A DNA stretch of 17,677 nt from JBGOUV01 sp041477815. GTDB lineage: Bacteria; Acidobacteriota; Terriglobia; Bryobacterales; JACQDG01. The stretch spans positions 1 to 17,677 of the forward strand of contig JBGOUV010000102.1 in assembly GCA_041477815.1 (NCBI GenBank), read 5' to 3'. The notes beneath the pieces were generated by a model. That model saw only the letters and a list, made by a program, of their open reading frames with translations. It made no database searches and had not been told where the DNA came from. This document shows, in pieces, positions 1-7,251 of the stretch. Numbering within the stretch: position 1 is the first letter of the stretch; the number at the start of each line of letters is the position of its first letter. A program made the position numbers and the translations under genes.

Positions 1-7
1 GAAATAG

Positions 8-84
<77 letters not shown>

Positions 85-188
85 GCAAGGCGATTCTGAA
101 CCTATTCTCACAAACTACCTGGTACTCTGTCAACCGCCGGGGATGCCCGGAACCCCGTTGAGATTTCCGGCTCTTAGCTCTCATCACG

Positions 189-482
189 TTATGCAGTTTT
201 CGCCGCGGAGACAACACCTTTCTTGATCTCGTCCTCAGCGAGGCTCAACAGTTAGGGGATCTCCTTGTATCCCTTGACGCGGCGGAATTTGCTTTCCGCC
301 AGTAAGAGCGCCGATCCGGCCCAGCGCTCTCGAGGATCTCCTTCCCTCCAGCGCTTTACGCACCGGCACAGTTCCTCGGTTACAGCGAAGGCGGATCGAT
401 GATGTTGGTCGAAGCCAGCGATTTGCGCAGCCTCCCCGGCATCCTCAGCTTGTGAACGGTGAGCGTTTCTTCCATCCTCTCC
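189..482 (-). pseudogene. IS256/Mutator-family transposase, C-terminal remnant
   Basis: Conceptual minus-strand translation gives a series typical of the C-terminus of IS256-family DDE transposases: MEETLTVHKLRMPGRLRKSL, then ASTNII, then AFAVTEELCRCVKRW, then ERWAGSALLLAESKFRRVKG, ending in SLAEDEIKKGVVSAAKTA before TAA at 189-191. The fragment is broken. About one base is missing near 393-400, so the frame changes between the STNII and AFAVTEEL parts. A TAA at 252-254 interrupts the frame just after KGYKEIP. The N-terminal and catalytic parts are absent, and the left part abuts a group II intron fragment near 480-492. No terminal inverted repeat was recognised. The family call is from remembered motifs. 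Confidence 0.72.
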
Positions 483-884
483 TTCCGAAAATGCTGAGCT
501 GCGTTGAGCCCGCCGAAACAGACCGGCCATCCCCGCAGTATCGGGTTCAGCCGGTCCAACCTCTCACTGCAGCGCCGGGCGCTTGTCGCGACTGATGGCC
601 GCTTTCCCCTTGTCCCGGATCCGCTGCATCGAGCGTTGCGACGGTCAGCAGCAGAACCACCGGCTGGCATCGCGCCGCGAAGGCTGTTTCCGAAAGTGCA
701 CCCCCAGAGAGTCGAAGCCATCCTTCGCTTCGACAATGCGAGTCTTGTCTTTATTGACAGTCACCCGCAGCCGCGCCAGAAACTGCCTCCGCTTCGGCAT
801 ATGCGTCTCCGGGGGCTTCCATCGGCACAGCACTACGCGGTCATCCGCATAGCGGACCATCTTCGTCGCCATAGCCGAGATCAT
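483..884 (-). pseudogene. Group II intron reverse transcriptase/maturase, 3' fragment
   Basis: The minus-strand translation carries the RT active-site block MVRYADDRVVLCR near 820-862, then VNKDKTRIVEAKDGFDSLGVHFRK, then (in another frame) SMQRIRDKGKAAISRDKRPA, then (in a third frame) RLNPILRGWPVCFGGLNAAQHF at about 485-560. This is the order of RT domains 5-7 followed by maturase domain X in bacterial group II intron proteins. The reading frame changes at least twice, at about 645-665 and 560-575. Everything upstream of the YADD block is missing or unrecognisable, so the protein cannot be active. I could not identify intron RNA domains V/VI. At its 3' side it joins the IS256 remnant directly. 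Confidence 0.78.
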
Positions 885-1048
885 CCGCCTCGGAGCACCA
901 GCGGACTTCTCTCTACGTTCCGCCTTCGACCGCCTTCACGCCCCAATCAAACGCTGCTGTGACAACCTCCGGCGCGTCGCCTAAACTTGACTCGTTTGCC
1001 TTACAATCTCTTGGGTAAGGACTCTAGCGGGATCTAAGGAGAACGGAC

Positions 1049-2227
1049 GTGCCCCATCGTCGCAGGTTTCTGCAATGCCTTTCCGGTCTTCCGCTGGTCG
1101 GCAGCCTGGCTGGAGCCGCCCCCCGGCGGGACTACTTCAAAGAGATGAACATTCGCCCCTTCATCAACGCCGGGGAGCCGTACACCACTCTTTCCGGATC
1201 TCCCATGCTGCCGGAAGTGGTACGGGCCATGGAGTACGCCGCCAGGCAGTCCGTGCGTTTGAACGACGTCCACGACGCGGTCGGGCAGCGCCTCGCCTCC
1301 CTGATCGGCTGTGAGGCCGCGATGGTGACGGCGGGCGCGGCCGCGGCGCTGGCCCTGGGAACCGCGGCGTGCATGACCGGAGCGAATCGCGAGTTCATTC
1401 GCCGGCTTCCCGACACCACCGGAATGAAGACCGAGGTGATCATCCAGAAATCGCACCGTTACGGCTATGACCATGCCGCGCGCAACTGCGGGATCCGGTT
1501 TGTGGAGGTGGAGACGCGCGAGGAACTCGAGCGCGCCGTCAACGACCGGACCGTGATGATGTTGTTCTACAACCGCCACGATCCGATCGGGCGGATCCAG
1601 GCGGCCGCATTCGTGGAGTTGGGGAAAAAGCACCGGATCCCGACCTTCAATGACTGCGCCGGGGATGCACCCCCGGTGGAGAATCTGTCGAAGTTCGTCA
1701 AAATGGGATTCGACTTGGTGACCTTCTCCGGCGGCAAGGGGCTCCGCGGGCCGCAAAGCACCGGACTGCTGTTGGGCCGCAAGGATCTCATCACCGCCGC
1801 CCGGCTCAACGGATCGCCGAACAGCGATGCCCTCGGTCGTGGCATGAAAGTGAACAAAGAGGAGCTCCTGGGCATGATGGTCACGGTGGAAGCGGCGCTG
1901 AAACGGGATCACGACGCCGACTCGCGGGAGTGGGAGAAGCGGGTCAGGCTGATGGCCGATAGTCTCGCTCCCCTGAAGGCGGTCAAGACGGAAATGTTCG
2001 TTCCCGACGTGACCTACAGCGTTCCACACCTTCGCATCCGTTGGGATGAAACCGCTCTGAAGATCACTCCGACCGAACTGATTCGCCGGCTTCGCGAGGG
2101 AGACCCGTCCATCGAAGTCCGCTCCAGTCCTAAGGATTGTGTCGAGGTAGGCGTTTGGCTGTTGCAGCCGGGCGAAGCCCAGATTGTCGCTCGCCGGGTC
2201 CGTGAGATTCTCAAGGAGGCAGGGTGA
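1049..2227 (+). CDS. Exported SelA-fold PLP-dependent enzyme (aminotransferase class V-like)
   Basis: A 392-aa protein that starts at GTG, chosen because AAGGAG lies at 1036-1041, 7 nt upstream. The N-terminus PHRRRFLQCLSGLPLVGSLA looks like a Tat or Sec signal. The rest matches the SelA / D-glucosaminate-6-phosphate ammonia-lyase branch of fold-type I PLP enzymes: an N-terminal INAGEPYTTLSGSPMLPEVV segment, a central FNDCAGD segment, and the cofactor-lysine block DLVTFSGGKGLRGPQSTG with Schiff-base Lys230 and a preceding Asp222. Family members are often annotated as selenocysteine synthase, but that name is unlikely here: the protein is shorter than typical bacterial SelA and carries a signal peptide. 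The substrate is unknown; an exported amino-sugar or amino-acid lyase is the simplest guess. It appears to be transcribed separately from the run starting at 2476. Confidence 0.82.
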   Translation: MPHRRRFLQCLSGLPLVGSLAGAAPRRDYFKEMNIRPFINAGEPYTTLSGSPMLPEVVRAMEYAARQSVRLNDVHDAVGQRLASLIGCEAAMVTAGAAAALALGTAACMTGANREFIRRLPDTTGMKTEVIIQKSHRYGYDHAARNCGIRFVEVETREELERAVNDRTVMMLFYNRHDPIGRIQAAAFVELGKKHRIPTFNDCAGDAPPVENLSKFVKMGFDLVTFSGGKGLRGPQSTGLLLGRKDLITAARLNGSPNSDALGRGMKVNKEELLGMMVTVEAALKRDHDADSREWEKRVRLMADSLAPLKAVKTEMFVPDVTYSVPHLRIRWDETALKITPTELIRRLREGDPSIEVRSSPKDCVEVGVWLLQPGEAQIVARRVREILKEAG

Positions 2228-2270
2228 CCAACCACGCCCGTACCCGCAATGCGGCAACCACGGAACTAGG

Positions 2271-2286
2271 TTACCAAATGTGGTAA
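2271..2286. promoter_or_regulatory. Perfect 6-bp palindrome, possible operator
   Basis: TTACCA-AATG-TGGTAA is an exact inverted repeat with a 4-nt spacer. It lies in the gap after the PLP enzyme and just before the Uma2 remnant and the glycosidase-like gene. The stem is AT-rich and has no T-run, so it does not look like an intrinsic terminator; a regulator-binding site is possible. There is no regulator gene in the window and no second copy that I noticed, so the role is open. Confidence 0.2.
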
Positions 2287-2296
2287 AGTGTGGGAA

Positions 2297-2479
2297 ATGT
2301 CCACGGTCGTATCGCCGTCCCTGTTTGCCCGGCAACGATTGCAGCGGGACGAGTTCCTGCGGCGTTGGGAGGCCATGCCCGAAGTCAAGCGTGCGGAACC
2401 CGCGGCGCTGCTCGCCTGGAACGCGGCCAGGGTCTACGACGTGCTCGACTTGGGACTGCGGTCGGCTGCACACCAGTGA
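2297..2479 (+). pseudogene. Uma2-family protein with internal deletion
   Basis: A 60-codon frame starting at ATG 2297. Its first half, SLFARQRLQRDEFLRRWEAM then PEVKRAE, matches the N-terminus of the full-length Uma2 protein encoded at 9137-9868 (SQPLFPGQRLKRDEFLRRWG...). Its second half, PAALLAWNAARVYDVLDLGL then RSAAHQ, matches that protein's C-terminus. About 150 residues of the middle, including most of the predicted PD-(D/E)XK-like core, are missing, and the join is in frame. The frame also ends about 14 residues early. Its TGA (2477-2479) overlaps the GTG start of the next gene. Uma2/DUF820 proteins are putative endonuclease-fold proteins of unclear function, and this copy cannot fold as one. 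It is best read as a deletion scar that happens to stay open. Confidence 0.75.
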
Positions 2480-4437
2480 TATTCGTACTAGCGCTCGGAC
2501 TCGCAGCAGCAGCGGCGGCCGCCCCGGCTCAACCAAAGCCCTGGTGGATGGACGAAGGCATTCGTCTCCTCCAGACTAACCTGCGCGAGACCGATACCGC
2601 GCTTGACCCGGCCCGCCTGGTCCGGCAACTGGAAGAGTATTCGGCCAACGCCCTGCTGTTCGGCATGGGCGGCATCGTCGCTCACTATCCGACCAAAGTC
2701 GAGTTCCACTATGCGAGCCCGCATATGCCGGCCGGACGCGACACCTTCGGCGAGGTGCTGCGCGAGGCCCACGCCCGGAAGATCCGGGTGATCGGCCGCT
2801 TTGATCTTAGTAAGACGCAGAAGGCCGTCTACGACGCGCATCCCGAGTGGTTCTTCCGCCAGGCGAATGGCGAGCCGGTGATCTATAACGGCCTATACTC
2901 CACCTGCATCAACGGAGGCTACTATCGCGAGCACGCCATCAAGATCCTGACCGAGGCGCTGGAGCGCTACGACGTGGACGGCCTCTTCTTCAACATGTTC
3001 GGCAACCCGGCGGCCGATTACAGCGGCGTTCCCACCGGAAATTGAACGTGCGAGAGCTGCACGAAGCGTTTTCGAGAAATGTACGGGCGTGACCTGCCTG
3101 CCGGACGGGACCCCCTGTACGGCGAGTTCATGGAGAAGAGCCGGCTGGAGGTGGCCACCCGCATCGGCGACCTCATCCACGCCAAGCGTCCCAACGCCGC
3201 CTTTTGGACCTACCTTCAGGGCTTGGTTGACGGCATCACCTCGGAGTCGAATACAGCCGTCGACCGGCCCCTGCCGTTGTGGCCTTACTCGGCCAGCGAC
3301 AATGTGAACCGTGCCCGTAACTCGCAGCCGGACAAGATGGCGTTCAATCTCGGCATCGGGTTCGTGGACCTCCCCTATCGCTTCGTCACCGTACCTCCGG
3401 CGGAGATCCAACTCCGGCATTATCAGAACATGGCGCACGGCGCCGGGCCGGCGTTCGTGGCCGTGGGGACGCTCGACCAGGAGGACCGCAGTGGATTGCT
3501 GGCGACCAAGCCGGTGTTCGAATGGCACCAGCGCCACGCGGACCTTTACGTAGGGCAGCAGAGCGCCGCCCGCGTGCTGCTGCTGGGTGGCCGCCAAGGA
3601 AGCTATCGCGGCTTTTTCCGCCTCCTCAGTGAACAGCATATCCCCTTTGCCGTGTCTGACAACTTCTCCTGGCTCCAGGAGAGGCCGCGCCAGTTCGACT
3701 TGGTAATATCCAGCCAAGGCCTGCCCGCGGAGCTGGACGGCTATCTGCGCCAGGGTGGCCGGGTGCTGGCCGCCGGCACGATCGCGCCCCAGATCGAAGT
3801 GGGCCGGGTGGTCCGCCGCTGGACCAACACCCGCTCGGCGTACCTCCGCATCCACGACCGCGCGCTTTTCCCGTCATTGCAAGACACGAACCTGCTGTTC
3901 CTCGACGGCGACTACCTGGAATTCGAGCCGCCGGCCAAGCCGCTGCTCACCCTGATCCCGCCGTCGATGTTCGGGCCTCCGGAGAAGGTCCACGTGGACT
4001 GGACCGAAACTACCAAGCCCGGCGTCCTGCTCCGGGAATACGGGAAGGGCCAGGTCGCCTATATTCCTTGGGACGTTGGCGGGCTCTACTACCGCCTCAG
4101 CTCGCCCGGCCACGCCGGCCTGGTGACGGACCTGATCGATCACCTCCTGCCGAGCCGCCAGGTGAAGACCACTGCCCACCCGCTGGTGGAGATCACCCTG
4201 ATGTCACAGCCCGGGCGGAAGCGGACGCTGCTGCATCTGGTCAACCTTTCCGGACACTCCGAAACCGCCTACTTTCCGCCGCTCGAGATGCGCGACATTC
4301 AGGTCGGGGTGCAGGGCGATTTCCGCCGGGCGCGGGCGGCCAAACTGGATCGGGAGTTGCCCCTCGCGTCCGCCGGGGGATATCGGCAGTTCGTCGTTCC
4401 CATCCTGGGGGCATATGAAGTAGTAATACTGGAGTAG
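2476..4437 (+). pseudogene. Secreted GHL6-like glycoside hydrolase interrupted by in-frame TGA
   Basis: One frame of 653 codons, broken only by TGA at 3043-3045 (codon 190). The GTG start at 2476 is chosen because it gives a clear signal peptide, IFVLALGLAAAAAAAPAQP. Residues ~25-260 resemble the (beta/alpha)8 N-domain of hypothetical glycosyl hydrolase 6 and beta-galactosidase-like proteins, with EYSANALLFGMGGIV, HPEWFFRQANGEP and YDVDGLFFNMFGN. A Cys-rich CESCTKRFREMYGR follows. Around residues 355-440 lies a Rossmann-like segment, ARVLLLGGRQGSYRGFFRLL, typical of the beta-galactosidase trimerisation domain. A beta-sandwich tail, RTLLHLVNLSGHS, follows. Homology resumes immediately after the TGA in the same frame, so this is one gene with a nonsense codon, a recoded codon or a base-call error, not two genes. 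If translation stops at TGA, an inactive 189-aa product results. The next gene follows after 1 bp. Confidence 0.72.
3043..3045 (+). other. In-frame TGA at an expected Cys position
   Basis: The codons around it read Gly-Asn-TGA-Thr-Cys-Glu-Ser-Cys. Related glycosidase-like proteins, as I remember them, carry G-x-C-x-C-x-x-C here, so TGA replaces the first Cys. One base change (TGC or TGT to TGA) explains it. Downstream there is a 5-bp hairpin (CGTGC 3047-3051 with GCACG 3059-3063) and a competing 4-bp hairpin (CGAA 3062-3065 with TTCG 3071-3074, loop starting with G about 20 nt after the TGA). Neither is a convincing bacterial SECIS element. Confidence 0.6.
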
Positions 4438-4438
4438 A

Positions 4439-5509
4439 ATGCAGCCAATCGTACTTCTGGCGATGGCCGTCATCACCGACCCGGTGCGATGCACCGCCGA
4501 CCCCTCTCAAACCTACGCCCTGTATGTTCCCTCCAACTATTCTCCGGATCGCGCCTGGAGCGCGATCTTCGCCTTCGACCCCCGGGCCCGCGGCGCCGCT
4601 GCGGTGGAGCGGTTCCAGGCCGCGGCTGAGATGTACGGCTATATCGTGGCCGGGTCCAACAACTCGCGCAACGGGTCCTGGGAGTCGAGCCTGGCCTCTA
4701 TCAATGCCATGTCGGTCGACGTCGGGACACGCTTCCCGATCGACCACCGGCGCATCTACACGGCCGGCCTCTCCGGCGGGACGCGCGTGGCTCTGCACGT
4801 GGCGCTGGGCACGGGTAAGATCGCCGGCGTCATCGCCGCCAGCGCCGGCTATCCCGACTCCCAACCCCGCAAGTCTGTCCCCTTCGCCTTTTTTGGCACC
4901 GCCGGCACCGAGGACTTCAACTACCTCGAAATGCGCCAACTCGACCGCGCCCTTACCACCCCGCATCGCGTGGTGATCTTCGAGGGCGGCCACACCTGGC
5001 TTTCGAGCGATCTCGCCATCGAGGCCCTGGAGTGGATGGAGATCCAGGCGATGAAGTCCGGCCGCCGCCCGCCGGATGAGGCGCTCGTCGAGAAGATCTT
5101 CGCCCAGCGCGCCGCTCAGGCCGGCCACGACTGCGTCGCCCTGGAGTCCCTCGCCGCCGACTTCGAAGGCCTGAAAGACGTCTCGGCCCTGCAGGCCCGC
5201 GCCGCTGCCCTGCGGCGGCAGAAGGCGACCAAGGATCTTCTCAAGAAGGACCGCGCCTCTCTGGAGCGCGAGGAAAGGATCCTGGCGGAATTGTTGAGTT
5301 TCGAGGGCGGACTGGGCGATCCCGCCCGCCGCGCGGCGAGCCTCGGACTGTTACGCGATCGCCTGACCCGGCTGGCGCGCCAGGCCAACGGGCCCGAGGA
5401 CTCCGCAGACCGCCGGATGGCCCGGCGCGTTATCCGGGGCATGAGGGCGGGCAACTTCGATCGCGCCAAGGACCCGGAATATCGTAAGCTGCTCGAGGAG
5501 CTGCGTTGA
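4439..5509 (+). CDS. Alpha/beta hydrolase (PHB depolymerase/esterase-like)
   Basis: A 356-aa protein. The ATG lies 1 bp after the previous stop and GGAG is at 4431-4434. The N-terminal ~220 residues show an alpha/beta-hydrolase core: YALYVPSNYSPDRAWSAIFA as the first strand region, nucleophile elbow AGLSGG with Ser112, FGTAGTEDFNY with likely acid Asp159, and EGGHTW with His185. This spacing fits esterase D, feruloyl-esterase or PHB-depolymerase-like enzymes. The C-terminal ~150 residues are highly charged and helical (for example RRQKATKDLLKKDRASLERE) and are not part of the hydrolase fold. The N-terminus MQPIVLLAMAVITDPVRC is weakly signal-like; export is uncertain. Position behind a glycosidase suggests deacylation of a sugar or plant-cell-wall ester, which is inference. 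Confidence 0.8.
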   Translation: MQPIVLLAMAVITDPVRCTADPSQTYALYVPSNYSPDRAWSAIFAFDPRARGAAAVERFQAAAEMYGYIVAGSNNSRNGSWESSLASINAMSVDVGTRFPIDHRRIYTAGLSGGTRVALHVALGTGKIAGVIAASAGYPDSQPRKSVPFAFFGTAGTEDFNYLEMRQLDRALTTPHRVVIFEGGHTWLSSDLAIEALEWMEIQAMKSGRRPPDEALVEKIFAQRAAQAGHDCVALESLAADFEGLKDVSALQARAAALRRQKATKDLLKKDRASLEREERILAELLSFEGGLGDPARRAASLGLLRDRLTRLARQANGPEDSADRRMARRVIRGMRAGNFDRAKDPEYRKLLEELR

Positions 5510-5511
5510 CC

Positions 5512-7251
5512 ATGCGACGCCTCAAGTCTGTCGATGTAGTGATCGTAGGCGGTGGTTGGACCGGCCTGTTGATGGCCAAAGAGATCGCCACCCGCACGTC
5601 GCTTTCCGTCGTCGTCCTCGAGCGCGGACCCGCGCGCCAGACCTCCGACTACTTCACCACCATGGATGAGCTGGACTACGGCATCCGGATGCGCCTGATG
5701 CAGAACATCGCCGACGAGACGGTGACCCATCGGCACTCCCGTCGCGACCGGGCCGTGCCGGTCCGGCAGTACGGGTCATTCAATCCGGGGACCGGTACGG
5801 GCGGCGCCGGCGAGCATTGGGGCGGAGTGTCGTACCGCTACCATCCCCACCACTTCACCCTGGCCACCCATCTGCGCGAAAGACAGCGGCTGCCCGAGGA
5901 TCTGGCCGTGCAGGACTGGGGCCTCACCTACGATGATCTCGAGCCATGCTACTGGCGCGCCGAGCAGATGATGGGTATCGGCGGTAAGGCGGGCAACTTG
6001 CGCGGCGTCCGGATCGAGGGCGGCAATGTGTTCGAGGGACCGCGGGCGAACGAATACCCCAGCCCGCCGCACAAGATGAACCACGTGATGACCGTGTTCC
6101 GCAAGGCCGCGCTGGAGCTTGGTTATCACCCTTACCCGGTGCCCACCGCCACGCTCAGCGAGGCCTACCGGAATCCCGACGGCGTGGTCCGCCCCGGCTG
6201 CGCCTATTGCGGCTATTGCAACCGCTACGGATGCATGATCGGCGCGAAGGCCCAGCCCACCAGCACCCTGCTCCCCGTCCTGGTCAAGCGGAAGAACTTT
6301 ACGCTGCGGACGGGCTGCTGGGTGCGGCGGGTGGTCCACCGCAACGGGAAGGCGGAGGGCGTCCGCTACATGGATGCGGCGGGCGAGGAGACGCTGCAGC
6401 CGGCCCGCGTCGTGGTGCTCTCCTCCTGGACGCTCAACAACACGCGCCTGCTTTTGATGTCCGGCATTGGCGAGCCCTATGATCCGGCCAGCGGCAAGGG
6501 CACGCTCGGGAAGAACCTCACCCACCAGGTATGTATCGGGACGCAGATGTTTTTCAACGAGCCGTTGAACGGCTTTATGGGCGCCGGAGGGATGGGGATG
6601 GCCATCGGCGACTTTGAAGGCGATGAGGGCCTCGACCCCGGCGTCCTGCGCGGCGGCGGATTTCGCACCAACAGTTCCGGCGACGGCCCCATCTCGACGT
6701 TTGGAAGGATGCCGCCGGGCGAGGCCAAATCCAACTGGGGCTCGGACTGGAAGCGGGCCGCTCTCCAATGGCACGACCGCATGAACCACGTCATGTTCGA
6801 GGGGGACCACCTGGCCTACAGGCAGAACTACATGGACCTCGATCCCACTTACACCGACAAGTTTGGCGATCCTCTGCTGCGCCTGACCCTCGACTGGACC
6901 GACCACGAAAGACGCCAGGCGGCGTTCGCGGTTCGCATCGAGGCCGCGCTGGCGAAAGCCATGGGAGTCCGGACCGGCGGCTTCCTGCGGGGCGTCGGCC
7001 GGCGCTATTCCGTTACCTACTATCAGAGCAGCCACGTCCAGGGCGGCGTGATCCTGGGTGACTCACCCGAGCGCAGTGTCGTCAATACCTGGCTGCAACA
7101 CTGGCGTACGCCGAATCTCTGGGTGCTCGGCGGGTCGGCCTTCCCGCAGAACGGATGGGGCAATCCCACCCTCACCGCCCTGGCCCTGACCTATCGGGCG
7201 GCCGACGCCTTTGTGGACCGCTACCTCAAGAAACCGGGAGCACTGGCATGA
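5512..7251 (+). CDS. GMC-family oxidoreductase, gluconate 2-dehydrogenase flavoprotein-like
   Basis: A 579-aa FAD protein. ATG 5512 is preferred to TTG 5506 because GAGGAG lies at 5495-5500 and the FAD motif then starts close to the N-terminus: VDVVIVGGGWTG, Gly13-Gly18. Further GMC features are GTGTGGAGEHWGGVSYRYHP (flavin site) and the catalytic pair His508 (SSHVQGG) and Asn551 (WGNPTLTALAL), 43 residues apart as usual. A Cys cluster, CAYCGYCNRYGC (Cys230, 233, 236, 241), matches the motif in membrane-type gluconate, sorbitol and fructose dehydrogenases, where related enzymes carry a 3Fe-4S cluster. There is no signal peptide, so it is expected to travel with the Tat-tagged subunit encoded next (ATGA overlap). 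It probably oxidises a sugar acid, polyol or sugar on the periplasmic side. No cytochrome c subunit lies nearby, so the electron acceptor is unknown. Confidence 0.9.
   Translation: MRRLKSVDVVIVGGGWTGLLMAKEIATRTSLSVVVLERGPARQTSDYFTTMDELDYGIRMRLMQNIADETVTHRHSRRDRAVPVRQYGSFNPGTGTGGAGEHWGGVSYRYHPHHFTLATHLRERQRLPEDLAVQDWGLTYDDLEPCYWRAEQMMGIGGKAGNLRGVRIEGGNVFEGPRANEYPSPPHKMNHVMTVFRKAALELGYHPYPVPTATLSEAYRNPDGVVRPGCAYCGYCNRYGCMIGAKAQPTSTLLPVLVKRKNFTLRTGCWVRRVVHRNGKAEGVRYMDAAGEETLQPARVVVLSSWTLNNTRLLLMSGIGEPYDPASGKGTLGKNLTHQVCIGTQMFFNEPLNGFMGAGGMGMAIGDFEGDEGLDPGVLRGGGFRTNSSGDGPISTFGRMPPGEAKSNWGSDWKRAALQWHDRMNHVMFEGDHLAYRQNYMDLDPTYTDKFGDPLLRLTLDWTDHERRQAAFAVRIEAALAKAMGVRTGGFLRGVGRRYSVTYYQSSHVQGGVILGDSPERSVVNTWLQHWRTPNLWVLGGSAFPQNGWGNPTLTALALTYRAADAFVDRYLKKPGALA

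Noticed and set aside
987..1007. TTGACT (987-992) and TACAAT (1002-1007) as a sigma-70 promoter for the PLP enzyme.
   Set aside because: The spacer is only 9 bp. TACAAT alone could still be a -10 box, but no -35 lies at the right distance.
2290..2475. N-terminal extension of the glycosidase-like frame upstream of GTG 2476.
   Set aside because: This part is out of frame with the Uma2 remnant that occupies the same bases and has no signal or domain. The signal peptide starts at 2476.
1034..2536. A 500-aa open frame on the minus strand opposite the PLP enzyme.
   Set aside because: It is an antisense shadow produced by the high third-position GC of the real gene. The protein has no recognisable domain and an unnatural His/Arg/Gly-rich composition. 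The same applies to 2893-3855, 4241-5128, 5776-7035, 7365-8135 and 15081-16586 (minus) and to 10828-12180 and 12036-13328 (plus).
3046..3076. SECIS element for selenocysteine insertion at TGA 3043.
   Set aside because: Only short competing stems (5 bp and 4 bp) exist. The 5-bp stem is too close to the TGA, and the 4-bp one, although its loop starts with G at a plausible distance, is too weak to support the claim.
3046..4437. The downstream half of the glycosidase-like gene as an independent gene starting at 3079.
   Set aside because: The ATG at 3079 lies within the conserved FREMYGR segment, has no ribosome-binding site or signal peptide, and is in the same frame as the upstream half. It is the continuation of one gene.
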